This document shows positions 18,099-27,969 of a DNA stretch of 62,545 nt, piece by piece. Numbering within the stretch: the first letter of the stretch is position 1; each line of letters opens with the position of its first letter. The position numbers and the translations under genes were made by a program. This stretch comes from an uncultured Granulosicoccaceae bacterium. GTDB lineage: Bacteria > Pseudomonadota > Gammaproteobacteria > Granulosicoccales > Granulosicoccaceae. The notes under the pieces are model-generated. The model made no database searches, had not been told where the DNA came from, and saw only the letters and a list, made by a program, of their open reading frames with translations. The stretch is from contig CALGNZ010000064.1 in NCBI GenBank assembly GCA_937957915.1, positions 1-62,545 on the forward strand. Direction: 5' to 3'.

Positions 18099-21041
18099 AT
18101 GAATCGAAAAAAACAAAGGCGAAACTGGCTGCTTTTGCCAGTCGCGTGTGCTCTTCTTGCCGCAGGAGCGGTATCGGGAGTGTACGCGGCTACAGAAGCA
18201 GGTCAGACTATCAAAAACCGGGCAACGGTAACGTATGAAGATGCGGCCGGTAATGTCTATTCAGCGCAGAGTAACGAGGCAGTTGTAACAGTTGCACAGG
18301 TTTATTCTGCCACAATCGGTACGGACTCAGCGGTATCTGCTTCACCTGGTCAACCCGTATATCTGTCTTATGTGTTAGAGAATACTGGTAACGGCAGTGA
18401 TACTTTTGATCTGCTTGCGAATGATGATACATCGGTTGCAGATGATATCAATGCTGACGCGATCACCATCTACCACGATACAAACGGTGATGGTCAGCCA
18501 ACTTCCGGTGAGCCGGAAATTACGGGTCCGTTCTCGCTGGCAGCCGGTACGCCTATGAGTATCGTTGTCGAGGTGCAAGTGCCGTCAACGGCTATTGCCG
18601 GCGAGACATTGGGTGTTACATTGAATGCTCAGGCTGAAGAGGGTACCGGTGCTCTGGTACTGGACAGCGTTGTCGATGTTACAGCTGGAAAGGGTCTTGA
18701 TGGTGCTGATGGTACTGTTGAATCGACTATCACTGTCAGTGCCGACGCGGTAGTGGTTGCTACCAAAAGCGCGTCACACAATGCAGCTGCTAACGAAATC
18801 ACCTATACATTAACAATCAAAAACAATGGTAACGCACCTGCGTCAACTGTCGGGATCAACGATGCATTTCCTGCAGATACTACGTATGTACCGGCGAGTG
18901 CTACAGCGGCCGGTTTGCTCGTGTCTAACAGTGATACATTGCCAGTGGTTGTGACACTTGATGAAACAGTGGACAACGTTGACTATAACGGTAATGGTGA
19001 CACGCTGGATACTGCGGTGTCTGGTTTGTCAGCCAGTGATCTGGTGTTGCCGCCGAATACCACTGTGTCTATTACCTACAAAGTTACCTACGACCCGTTG
19101 GTAGTAACGGGTGGTTCGGTTATATCTAACACGGCATTTGTATTTCCAGATCAAAACAACGACGGCACAATTGACCCGCCGATATCGACTAACCCGGTTT
19201 ATACAATCATTGCCAAGACATACGATGTAGCTATCGCTGACACTGGTGAAAATACTACCGGTGATCAAATCAATGATGGTCAGGATGATGACGGATTTAA
19301 TCAGGTTCAGTTGGTTGACCAGGTTGCTGCCGGCGAGACAGTAATATTCAAAAGTGTTGTCACCAACAACGGTAACACTGACGATATCCTCGAGTTGTCT
19401 ATAGTCAACTCGTCGGGTTCGCCATTTCCAGCTGGAACCGTGTTTACGTTTTGGGATGAGACCGGTGCTGTACAACTGGCTGATACCAATGCGATCTTTG
19501 GTGTCGATGTCGGTGTAGTTGGCCCTGGTGTGTCAGAGATTGTGACTATTAAGGCAGCGCTTCCGGCTTCAACCAGTGGTGTAGGTGACTATGATGCTTT
19601 TATCTCGGTTACTTCTGCTGCACGTCCTGATAAATCAGCTGCAATGACGGCGAAGTTGTCGGTGATTGTCGCTCCTTCAGTGGATATTCACAATGCGGCT
19701 AACGGTACTCTGAATAACAATGAAAATCTATTGGGAGCACCTGACTATGCGGCTGTTGACACACTGATTGCAAATGTCGGTGATACACTGACAGTACCTC
19801 TGTACATTGACAACGAAGGTGGTGTTGCCACACCTTATCAACTGGGTGTTGGTGGTTCCTTTGACGATGCGACTCAATCACTGGGTGCTTTGCCCAATGG
19901 CTGGACCGTTGATTATTACCTGTCAGACGGTGCGGGTGCTCCAACAGGCAGCCCGGTTACCAGTACGCCGGTCATTCCGGCAAACTCGTTGGATTACGAG
20001 ATATTCGCTGTAATCAATGTGCCTTCGGATCAGACTCAGGCGTTGTTTAACTATGTTTCTGATAATGACGGTGATGCAACTGATGAGACCGTTGATGAGA
20101 ACGGCGATCTGGATGGTGACTACCCGATCTTCTTCGAAGTTACGTCATCAGCCACCGGTGCTTCTGATGTAATGATGAAAGCGGTAGACGTTGATACTGT
20201 TCATGCGGTTACTTTGACGCCTTCAGGCAGTGAGCAGGTAGAGGTAGGTGGTACTGTAAACTTCCCTCATACACTGGCAAATAACGGTAATGCTGATGCA
20301 GAAATTGAGTTGTCTGCAGCAAATTCACTGTCCGGCTGGAGTAACACGGTATCGATTGACACCGATGGTAATGGTGCAACTGATACCGAGATAGGCAACC
20401 TTGTAGCGGGTACTATAACCGTGCTGCAACCAGACGGCACCACGGTATCGATTGTTGTAACTCTGGTTGGCGGCAATCCAGTGCTGACTGTGCCACCAGG
20501 TGCAGCAATTCCTTTGGGCGCTACTGTGTTCGCACCCAGTTCGGCTGCTGTAGATGATGTTGATACGCTGACAATCACCGCGATTAACTCTGCATCGGGT
20601 ATCACTACTACCGTGCAGGATCAGTCGCAGATTGTTGAAGGTAACGTTAGATTGACCAAAATGGTAGCTGTCGACAACGAGTGTGATGGTATTGAGAATA
20701 CTATCTTTCAGGAGACCCAGTCTGTTCAGGTTGAACCTGGGCAGTGCCTGATCTGGCGTGTGGTTGCGGAGAACCAGGGTACAGCAGACGCCTATAAGGT
20801 GGTTGTAACCGATCCAATTCCACCATTCACTACCTATGAAGCAGGGAGCCTGCAGTACTGTGTCAACACCGGATGTACAGTGGCAACAGTGACTGATACG
20901 GCTGGTGACGATGCGGGTGAAGAGGTTGCTGGTACGGTCACGTTCTACATCGGAACCGGATCTGTGCCTGGTACGCAAACGGGTGGAACCCTCGTTCCGG
21001 GCGATCAGGCAACTGTTCGTTTCGTAGTTAAAGTCGACTAG
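18099..21041 (+). CDS. Exported multi-DUF11 repeat protein (gene B)
   Basis: 980 residues from the ATG giving MNRKKQRRNWLLLPVACALL, a signal peptide cut near AVSGVYA. The N-terminal module follows (AGQTIKNRATVTYEDAAG ... SNEAVVTVAQ). Then come repeated DUF11-type Ig domains with the hallmark NNGNAPA / NNGNTDD / NTGNGSD turns. The body is very acidic and rich in T, V and D, with no cysteine. The last ~120 residues carry four cysteines (NECDG, EPGQCLIW, YCVNTGC) and end RFVVKVD. It is probably a secreted or surface fibre-like protein. The function is unknown; the repeats resemble adhesin stalks. Confidence 0.85.
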   Translation: MNRKKQRRNWLLLPVACALLAAGAVSGVYAATEAGQTIKNRATVTYEDAAGNVYSAQSNEAVVTVAQVYSATIGTDSAVSASPGQPVYLSYVLENTGNGSDTFDLLANDDTSVADDINADAITIYHDTNGDGQPTSGEPEITGPFSLAAGTPMSIVVEVQVPSTAIAGETLGVTLNAQAEEGTGALVLDSVVDVTAGKGLDGADGTVESTITVSADAVVVATKSASHNAAANEITYTLTIKNNGNAPASTVGINDAFPADTTYVPASATAAGLLVSNSDTLPVVVTLDETVDNVDYNGNGDTLDTAVSGLSASDLVLPPNTTVSITYKVTYDPLVVTGGSVISNTAFVFPDQNNDGTIDPPISTNPVYTIIAKTYDVAIADTGENTTGDQINDGQDDDGFNQVQLVDQVAAGETVIFKSVVTNNGNTDDILELSIVNSSGSPFPAGTVFTFWDETGAVQLADTNAIFGVDVGVVGPGVSEIVTIKAALPASTSGVGDYDAFISVTSAARPDKSAAMTAKLSVIVAPSVDIHNAANGTLNNNENLLGAPDYAAVDTLIANVGDTLTVPLYIDNEGGVATPYQLGVGGSFDDATQSLGALPNGWTVDYYLSDGAGAPTGSPVTSTPVIPANSLDYEIFAVINVPSDQTQALFNYVSDNDGDATDETVDENGDLDGDYPIFFEVTSSATGASDVMMKAVDVDTVHAVTLTPSGSEQVEVGGTVNFPHTLANNGNADAEIELSAANSLSGWSNTVSIDTDGNGATDTEIGNLVAGTITVLQPDGTTVSIVVTLVGGNPVLTVPPGAAIPLGATVFAPSSAAVDDVDTLTITAINSASGITTTVQDQSQIVEGNVRLTKMVAVDNECDGIENTIFQETQSVQVEPGQCLIWRVVAENQGTADAYKVVVTDPIPPFTTYEAGSLQYCVNTGCTVATVTDTAGDDAGEEVAGTVTFYIGTGSVPGTQTGGTLVPGDQATVRFVVKVD

Positions 21042-21069
21042 GAAAGCCGCTCGACAAGGTGTTGTTGCG

Positions 21070-21095
21070 ACGCGCCAGGCATCTGCCTGGCGCGT
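21070..21095. other. Perfect 11-bp stem-loop between genes B and C
   Basis: ACGCGCCAGGC (21070-21080) and GCCTGGCGCGT (21085-21095) flank ATCT. There is no T run, so it may reduce read-through or protect the upstream mRNA rather than terminate fully. Confidence 0.75.
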
Positions 21096-21146
21096 ATTCA
21101 GGGAAGAGCTTCGCGTTACACAGGGATATTGTCGTGATCTGCATAG

Positions 21147-24100
21147 ATGCGAACCCTATTAAACATATTTTTGCGACCACGGAGTTGGCAGGCATTGCGG
21201 TTATCTTGCATGCTCGCTTTCCTGGTGCAGTCTGTTTGCACGCAAGCTCTTGCGTTGACTGCGCCTGGTACACAAATTCCCAATCATGCTGAGTTAACGT
21301 ACGTTGATGCAGCCACTGGTGAAAGTTACCCGGTATTAAGCAATCTCTCGCTTGTTTCAGTTGGGCAGTCATATGACCTGAGTTTAGTGCGGGACCTGCG
21401 TATACGAGCTCAGGCTGGCGCGCTGGTTGAGTTTTCGCACCAATTGACCAACACCGGTAATACTCCGGATAGTTATCGAATTTATGCTAGTAGCGTGTTG
21501 CTGGCAAACGACGCTGCTGATTTCAATCAGGAAACGCTGCCGGTATCGGAGCAACCTCAATCTGACCTATTGCTAAATGACAGTGCTCTGAATGACAGTG
21601 CTCTCAGTGATAGTGCTCTGGTGGTACAGGATATTGCCATTTTTGAGGATGTAAATGGTAACGGTTTTGTTGACGCTGGTGATCTGCCTCTGGATACTAC
21701 GCGAGTGCTGGCGCCGGCTGATATCTTAAACATTGTGGTGCAGGCTGTAGTGCCGGTCACGGCGACTCTCGATTCTATACTCTCTTTCCAGGTACGGGCA
21801 GAATCACTGGCTGAAGACTCGCTGGTCAGGTTTGTCAATGATGAAATAGAAATAGAGGCAGGTCCGGTCGTCGCTATCACCAAGGAATCGTTTCCTGCTT
21901 GTGAGGCGTTGCTGTTTCCGGGTGACGAGGTGACTCACACTATCGCTGTCGAGAATACCGGTTCGTCGGCGCCGAATGGTATGCGCCATTTGAAAGATGG
22001 CATTGCGCAATTCGCGGTTGTTGTAGAGCAACCTGTATCAGAACATTTTAGATACACCGGCGTGGACAGTGTCGTTGCCAGTGGAGCCGGGGCAAGCGCT
22101 GTTATCAGACTTGAAGGCGTTGCAAATAACTCCTGGATCAGTGCTGACAACTGGAATGGAACATCGCGAGTTTCAAGTGTTGGATTGTGGCTTGACTCAG
22201 GGAGTTTCAATGCTGCCGCCAGCGCAAGTTTTGCCGTTAAACTGGAAGTCGCCGAGACAGGTGCCAGCGCCAGTTTCTATACCAGTGCTGCAACCGTTGA
22301 TTTTAATGGCGACTCACTACCTGAGGCTGAAAGTAACAACACCTGCCACAGGTTCTCTACCCCTGCTGCAGCCGGATCCGTGTCGCTGCGGTTTCTTGAA
22401 CCTGCCAGTGATGTTCGTCTGCAGGGTGCTACCCCTGATTTTTATACAGATAATCACTTCGTGGATGCCATTCAGTACAGCCTCGATCTGAATGAAACTG
22501 AAAGTTATGTACCGTCCAGAGACGGTGTTTATCTGGAGCTTAATATTTCTGCGGTTACGGCCAGAGCGACGATGCAGGACGCTGCGGGTAACAGCTATGT
22601 TATTGCCACGATCGCTTCGGAGTTAACCGGAGACAGCATTAACGTTGTGATGCTGGAGACAGCAGTGGCGGGTGTATTCAGAAGTATCGCGCCTATTACA
22701 CTTGCGACCAATCAACGATCAGAGGGTGGTCACTGTCCGCGCCTGCCGGATGAGACCGCGATTGTCGGGCCCGAGTTTGATAGCTCTCACGACAGTTGTT
22801 CACTTGCCAGCGGTAAGGATGATCGTCTGCAAGGCATGTTTGTTGATGCCACAGGCGTCGCTATTGCCGATGTCGCAATAGTCAACCCGCAGGGACTGGT
22901 GTTTAACGCGCAGACCAGGTTGCCGGTAGAAGGTGCGCTGGTGTCGGTTGTGCTTGCTCTGACCGATGAGATAGCAGTTGATCGTGTGACCGGTGCTCTA
23001 TTGCAGACGACGACGCGCGCCAATGGTTTGTACACATTGCCACGCTTACAGCCCGAGGTAGACTATTACCTGCGTGTGGAGCCGCCAGCCTCTCACCGGT
23101 TTCCGTCAGTGGTACCGATCAGTGCCTTGAGCGGTTTTGATGTGAAGCAGTCATCCTACGGTATTGACGGCGTTCCTGGTACTACGATCAATACTGCGAC
23201 CAATGCTACAAATGGTGCAGGTGTATTTCGACTGTCCACAAATGAAGTACCCGATCCGGTTGACATTCCACTTGACTCCAATGCCAATGAACGTGGACTG
23301 GTGGTTGAAAAGACGGCATCACTTCCAAGTATCGAGCCCGGTCAAACGGTTGGCTATAGCCTGACGGTCAAGAACGTCGACGAAGCAACCTATCGGTCAA
23401 TCACAGTTGAGGACAGGCCACCCTTTGGTTTCCGCTACGTGCCCGGGTCAACGCGTCAGGGTGATGAGGCGATTGTCGATCCGCAGATGAGTGACGACGG
23501 CCGTTTGATTTTCACTGTGGGTGATATGGCGCAAGATGAGTCGATCGCATTCAGTTATGTGCTGCGTGCCAGTGCAGGTGCTATCGACAGTGATGGTGTT
23601 AACACAGCGTATGCACTGGGTATCACTCCCGACAATGCGCAATTCACATCGAATATCAGCAGGGCAAAAGTTGCAGTGCACCGAGACGGTGTTTTATCAG
23701 GCCGTGCTGCTCTGTTTGGCAAGATCTATGTCGATCAGAACTGCGATGGTGTGCAAAGTGAGAGTGAATGGCCACTCGGTGGCGTGAAGCTGTATTTGCA
23801 GGACGGTACCTATACCATTTCAGATGCTGATGGTCTCTACAGTCTTTACGGGTTGCGCCCGGGAAGCCATGTGATCAAGGTGGACAGCCACTCCCTGCCG
23901 GATGGATTGCAACTGAAATTGCTCGATACCAATCAGGGCGTTGACCCGCAAAGTCGCTTTGTTGATCTGGCAGAAGGAGATTTTTACCGGGCTGACTTTG
24001 CTGCCCACTGCCCGAGTGAAGATGTTGAATCTGTCTTTACTGAAATTCGTGCGCGCAACAGTGCCCTGAGCAATAGCTGGCTGCTGAGTGCGGCAGAGAA

Positions 24101-27100
24101 ATTTCAGGCCGACGAGCAGCTCGTGCAGCGCAATCCGCAGACTGATGCCAATGTTGCAGACGGTGATTTGTCGAACGGTGTAATAGATGGTCCAAAAGAC
24201 AGCGAGGAAAAATTCAACAGCAAGTTATCCATGAAAGTGTTGCAGGAGCGTGCGAACAGGAAGCAGGAAGCTGAAGTGAAGATGCCTGACCCGAAAAAGC
24301 GGGTTGCCAGTATCACACAGCAACAGGCTAAAGCGGGTACCTGGCTGTGGCCATTGAAGGAGCTAAGTATCGATGGTCGCTTTGTGGTGGTCATTCGCGA
24401 AGGTGTCGAGCCGACACTTAACGTCAATGGCAAGCCGGTGGCAGCAACACAAATTGGTGAGCGCCTGATCAACCGCCGCGAGCGCGCGCAGATCGTCGCC
24501 TGGTATGGCATTGAACTCGATGCGGGAGAGAACAAGCTTGAGGTAACAGGTACAGACCCCTTTGGCAACCATCGGGTACTGGCTAAAGGCGTGTTTAAGC
24601 GACCCACGTCAGCGACGCAAATTCGTTTGACTGCTGCAGAGTCGACCATACAGGCAGATGGTGGTCGCTCATCGTTACCGGTGCGGGTAGAGCTGCTGGA
24701 CGACAACGACCTGCCGGCACTTGGTGTGTATTTTATTACGCTTGAAAGCAGTGACGGTGCTTTTCTGGAAGAAGATATTCAGGACGCTGAGCCAGGCCGT
24801 CAGATTCGCGTGAGCAACGGTGGCCGCACGGTCAATTACATCAGCTCTGAACAAACCGGTCAGATTACGCTGCGAGCCAGTACCGGAGAGTTTTTTGATG
24901 AGGAAGTGATACAGCAGATCAGTGAGTCACGACCACTACTGGCCACCGGGTTTATTGAGGCCGGCGCCACGGTGTCCAGCGTCAGCAGTAACGGCCTTGC
25001 ACCGACTGGTAGTGCAGACTCAATCAGTGATGAGAGCAGCGTTGATGCGCGAGCAGCCCTTTTTATAAAAGGGCGGGTAAAGGATAAGTACAACCTGACC
25101 TTTTCTTATGACTCAGACAAAAACAGCAACGAGATGCTGTTGCGGGATATCAATCCGTCGGTTCACTACCCGATCCATGGTGACGCTTCGGTTCGTGGCT
25201 ATGAAGCCCAGAGTCGCAGCAAGCTGTACTTGAAGCTGGAAGAAAACACTGACAGCGTCATGTGGGGTGATTATCTGACAGATGCAGATTCAGAGCAGGG
25301 AAATCTGGCTATTTCGCGGCGCACGCTGACGGGGTTTAGTGGCACAGCTGTCAAGGGAGACAACCGCTTTAGAGTTTTCGCTGCCATGCAGGATGATCCG
25401 CGGGTTGCAGAGGAATTTCCGGGTAACGGCAGTGCAATGCTCTACCGACTGGAGTCGTATCCGATCATTGCCAATAGTGAGGTGGTTGAAATCATCACTC
25501 GCTCACGAGACAACCCGGGTTTGATTACGGGTCGCACCAGGTTAAGCCGTTTTGGTGACTATACGATTGATCCGATCGAAGGTTTTGTCAGTTTCTCGAC
25601 CGTGATACCAACCCTCGATGATCGACAGGATCCGATCTATGTTCGCATCAGCTACGATGTGGAAAAGGGCGGCGACAACTACACCGTGTCGGGTATACGT
25701 TTTGATCGGCAGTCGAGTGATGATCTTCGCTTTGGCCTGAGTTTTACCCGTGACGATAACAATGAAGACGGATCACAGGTGATGGGTGGTTATGCCAGTT
25801 ATAAAATGGCAACCGGTACTCAGTTGTTTGCCAGTATTGCCAGCTCCGATACGATTCAACAGGGCAAGGGTAACGCCTATCGGTTTAGCGCCGAACATCG
25901 ATGGCGCAGCGGCGCGCGCACGACCTTCAGTCATATGCATGCGGATAGCCGTTTCAGTAACTTCAGCGCGGCGGTTGTGGCGGGGCGGACAGAGTCGCGA
26001 ATTAATCACAAGCAGAAAATACGTGGCGATGCCAACTTACTGGTGGACGTTGTCAAGAGTGATTCAACGGTCACTGACGAGAGCCGCACAACTTTCAGTG
26101 CGTTGCTTGAAACACGTTTGCGTCAGTGGCTGGTGCGAGCCGGATTACGACAGGTCTCGCGTGACGATGCAACGTCGGATGACAGCTTTCTAACCACCGT
26201 GCTGGGTGTTGACCGCAAATTTTTATTGGGAGGCAGAAACGGTAGCGTCAGGGCGGAGTATGAGCAGGATACCGGCCTTTCAAGTCGACGTCGGATAGCG
26301 CTTGGCGCGAAAGTGCAGGTACACGAAAAAGTACGGGTTTACAGCAACTACGAACTGGCCAACAGCCTGCTCGGACTGACCGGCGTGAGCTTCGATCAAA
26401 AAACCGAAAGTCTGACCATGGGTGTGGAAAGCAGTGTGTTGCCTTCGACTCGAATCTACTCCGAGTATCGTATGCGCGGTGCCTTTGACGGGCGCGACCA
26501 TGTTACCGCCACAGGTATTCGAGGCGACTATGAAATTCGCAAGGATCTTCGGGTCACGCCATCGTTTGAGATGATTCAGTCCGTGTCTGACGGCGAGGAT
26601 TCTATAGCCGCATCGATCAGTGTTGTGGATACACGTAACCCGAACAGCCGTCGCCTGGCCAGACTGGAAACCAGAAAGTCTGATACCTCTGACTATATTG
26701 GTCTGCGTGCCAGTTATGCAGCAAGAGTCAACGAAGACTGGACAGCCGTTTTTACCGAGAACCTGAGCAGGCAGTCTACCGCTGGCGCTGAGGATACGCT
26801 GCGGCATTCGTTTGTAGCCGGACTTTCGCGCAGACCCAAGCTCGACAACCGGCACCATATGTTGCTGATGTACAACTGGAAAGAGGAGAGCGGCCTCGGT
26901 GGTGGCTTTGATCGCTCTGTACACCTGCTGTCAACACATCAGAATTTGCAGCTGTCTAACAGAGCGCTGCTGTCGGGGCGGCTCGGTGGCAAGCGCCAGA
27001 TCAGCAAACACGAAAGCGGCGATATCACCGACTTTGCATTATTGGCCGATGCAAGGCTCAACTTTGATTTCAACCGCCGATTCAATGTAGATCTGCGCGG

Positions 27101-27314
27101 TGGAATTCTGGCAACAGATGGCAGTTCTGAAATGCGGTTTTCTGCCGGTGCCGGTGTTCATTATGTCATCAATAAAAACGCACGCATCGGTGTCACCTAT
27201 AACTTCGGTGGCTTTCGCGATGCTGATCTCGATCATGAAGAGTACAACGCACACGGTTTTCGGGTGGGTTTACAGTTCAAATTTGATGAGGATATGTTCG
27301 AATGGTTGCAGTAG
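21147..27314 (+). CDS. Giant chimera: Ig/DUF11/SdrD-B domains plus C-terminal beta-barrel (gene C)
   Basis: 2055 residues. The signal peptide is about residues 1-37 (ending CTQALA). The shared N-terminal module is PGTQIPNHAELTYVDAATGE. DUF11-like Ig domains follow; one is at about 714-850 (VEKTASLPSIEPGQTVGYSL). An SdrD-B/CnaB-like domain (IYVDQNCDGVQSESEWPLGG) lies near 857-930, a charged linker near 1020-1050, and an invasin-like Ig domain (IQADGGRSSLPVRVELLDDN) near 1165-1255. From about 1300 to the end there are regular alternating amphipathic strands (GSVRAEYEQD, VRVYSNYELAN, ARIGVTYNFGG) and aromatic girdles, ending VGLQFKFDEDMFEWLQ. I read this as an outer-membrane beta-barrel that anchors or exports the Ig portion. 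No POTRA or plug domain is visible. Confidence 0.85.
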   Translation: MRTLLNIFLRPRSWQALRLSCMLAFLVQSVCTQALALTAPGTQIPNHAELTYVDAATGESYPVLSNLSLVSVGQSYDLSLVRDLRIRAQAGALVEFSHQLTNTGNTPDSYRIYASSVLLANDAADFNQETLPVSEQPQSDLLLNDSALNDSALSDSALVVQDIAIFEDVNGNGFVDAGDLPLDTTRVLAPADILNIVVQAVVPVTATLDSILSFQVRAESLAEDSLVRFVNDEIEIEAGPVVAITKESFPACEALLFPGDEVTHTIAVENTGSSAPNGMRHLKDGIAQFAVVVEQPVSEHFRYTGVDSVVASGAGASAVIRLEGVANNSWISADNWNGTSRVSSVGLWLDSGSFNAAASASFAVKLEVAETGASASFYTSAATVDFNGDSLPEAESNNTCHRFSTPAAAGSVSLRFLEPASDVRLQGATPDFYTDNHFVDAIQYSLDLNETESYVPSRDGVYLELNISAVTARATMQDAAGNSYVIATIASELTGDSINVVMLETAVAGVFRSIAPITLATNQRSEGGHCPRLPDETAIVGPEFDSSHDSCSLASGKDDRLQGMFVDATGVAIADVAIVNPQGLVFNAQTRLPVEGALVSVVLALTDEIAVDRVTGALLQTTTRANGLYTLPRLQPEVDYYLRVEPPASHRFPSVVPISALSGFDVKQSSYGIDGVPGTTINTATNATNGAGVFRLSTNEVPDPVDIPLDSNANERGLVVEKTASLPSIEPGQTVGYSLTVKNVDEATYRSITVEDRPPFGFRYVPGSTRQGDEAIVDPQMSDDGRLIFTVGDMAQDESIAFSYVLRASAGAIDSDGVNTAYALGITPDNAQFTSNISRAKVAVHRDGVLSGRAALFGKIYVDQNCDGVQSESEWPLGGVKLYLQDGTYTISDADGLYSLYGLRPGSHVIKVDSHSLPDGLQLKLLDTNQGVDPQSRFVDLAEGDFYRADFAAHCPSEDVESVFTEIRARNSALSNSWLLSAAEKFQADEQLVQRNPQTDANVADGDLSNGVIDGPKDSEEKFNSKLSMKVLQERANRKQEAEVKMPDPKKRVASITQQQAKAGTWLWPLKELSIDGRFVVVIREGVEPTLNVNGKPVAATQIGERLINRRERAQIVAWYGIELDAGENKLEVTGTDPFGNHRVLAKGVFKRPTSATQIRLTAAESTIQADGGRSSLPVRVELLDDNDLPALGVYFITLESSDGAFLEEDIQDAEPGRQIRVSNGGRTVNYISSEQTGQITLRASTGEFFDEEVIQQISESRPLLATGFIEAGATVSSVSSNGLAPTGSADSISDESSVDARAALFIKGRVKDKYNLTFSYDSDKNSNEMLLRDINPSVHYPIHGDASVRGYEAQSRSKLYLKLEENTDSVMWGDYLTDADSEQGNLAISRRTLTGFSGTAVKGDNRFRVFAAMQDDPRVAEEFPGNGSAMLYRLESYPIIANSEVVEIITRSRDNPGLITGRTRLSRFGDYTIDPIEGFVSFSTVIPTLDDRQDPIYVRISYDVEKGGDNYTVSGIRFDRQSSDDLRFGLSFTRDDNNEDGSQVMGGYASYKMATGTQLFASIASSDTIQQGKGNAYRFSAEHRWRSGARTTFSHMHADSRFSNFSAAVVAGRTESRINHKQKIRGDANLLVDVVKSDSTVTDESRTTFSALLETRLRQWLVRAGLRQVSRDDATSDDSFLTTVLGVDRKFLLGGRNGSVRAEYEQDTGLSSRRRIALGAKVQVHEKVRVYSNYELANSLLGLTGVSFDQKTESLTMGVESSVLPSTRIYSEYRMRGAFDGRDHVTATGIRGDYEIRKDLRVTPSFEMIQSVSDGEDSIAASISVVDTRNPNSRRLARLETRKSDTSDYIGLRASYAARVNEDWTAVFTENLSRQSTAGAEDTLRHSFVAGLSRRPKLDNRHHMLLMYNWKEESGLGGGFDRSVHLLSTHQNLQLSNRALLSGRLGGKRQISKHESGDITDFALLADARLNFDFNRRFNVDLRGGILATDGSSEMRFSAGAGVHYVINKNARIGVTYNFGGFRDADLDHEEYNAHGFRVGLQFKFDEDMFEWLQ
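21573..21617. repeat. 15-bp tandem repeat in gene C
   Basis: Three units, CTAAATGACAGTGCT and two variants, encode LNDSA, LNDSA and LSDSA. The array is in frame, near residue 143 of the giant surface protein. Confidence 0.85.
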
Positions 27315-27949
27315 GCAAACCTGTGCGCTGTTTGTCGTGCCGTCAGGGTGCAGGCAGATTGGTGCTAGTCGGGCTATTGGCGATCTGTAGTGCGGGGCTA
27401 ATGTCGTGTGCGAGTACGCAGGAGCTCTATGCGCAATATGACGAGCAGTTCTGTCCGGTAGACGGGCAGGGCCTCACCGTGCCAGCCACAGCGACTGATC
27501 AGAAGGTAGTTGAGCGTGTAGTTATCAAAGAGGTGCCGGCAGCAAGCGCTTCGATGATGACCTGGGAGCCGGCGGTTTACTATAAATCGGATTCCACAAA
27601 GCTGTCGAGATCAGCCAAACGTGCGCTGGATGCCAATGTCAGCATGCTGCAAAAGTTCCCGCGCCATCTGGTTGCCATTCGTGGCTTTACAGACGCTCGG
27701 TCATCAGAAGAATACAATCGCAAGCTGGCGCAAAGACGCATTGCCGGTGTCAAAAAATACCTGACCGGTAAGGGTATTGCCGCTCGGCGTGTTGTTGGTA
27801 CATCGCACGGTGAGTCTATACCACTGGCAGGGGATCAGTCGGCCATCGCTGATAATATCAACCGCAGGGTTGAGTTGCTCTTATTAGACAATAACGGACG
27901 CCCGGTAACCAGTCGGCAACCGGTTGTGCTGGGGCCATCGGAAGGCTAG
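27302..27949 (+). CDS. OmpA-family peptidoglycan-binding lipoprotein (gene D)
   Basis: 215 residues with an ATG start; it overlaps the end of gene C by 13 bp, so translation is likely coupled. A lipobox (AGLMSC, Cys36) follows a hydrophobic stretch. The OmpA C-terminal domain spans about 85-200: VYYKSDSTKLSRSAKRALDA, then IRGFTDARSSEEYNRKLAQRR and NRRVELLLL, with the conserved D and R that contact diaminopimelate. It should tether the outer membrane, or its partner barrel, to peptidoglycan. The overlap with the barrel gene suggests the two products work together. Confidence 0.88.
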   Translation: MVAVGKPVRCLSCRQGAGRLVLVGLLAICSAGLMSCASTQELYAQYDEQFCPVDGQGLTVPATATDQKVVERVVIKEVPAASASMMTWEPAVYYKSDSTKLSRSAKRALDANVSMLQKFPRHLVAIRGFTDARSSEEYNRKLAQRRIAGVKKYLTGKGIAARRVVGTSHGESIPLAGDQSAIADNINRRVELLLLDNNGRPVTSRQPVVLGPSEG

Positions 27950-27969
27950 TGGTGAAAGGATCGCCAGTT

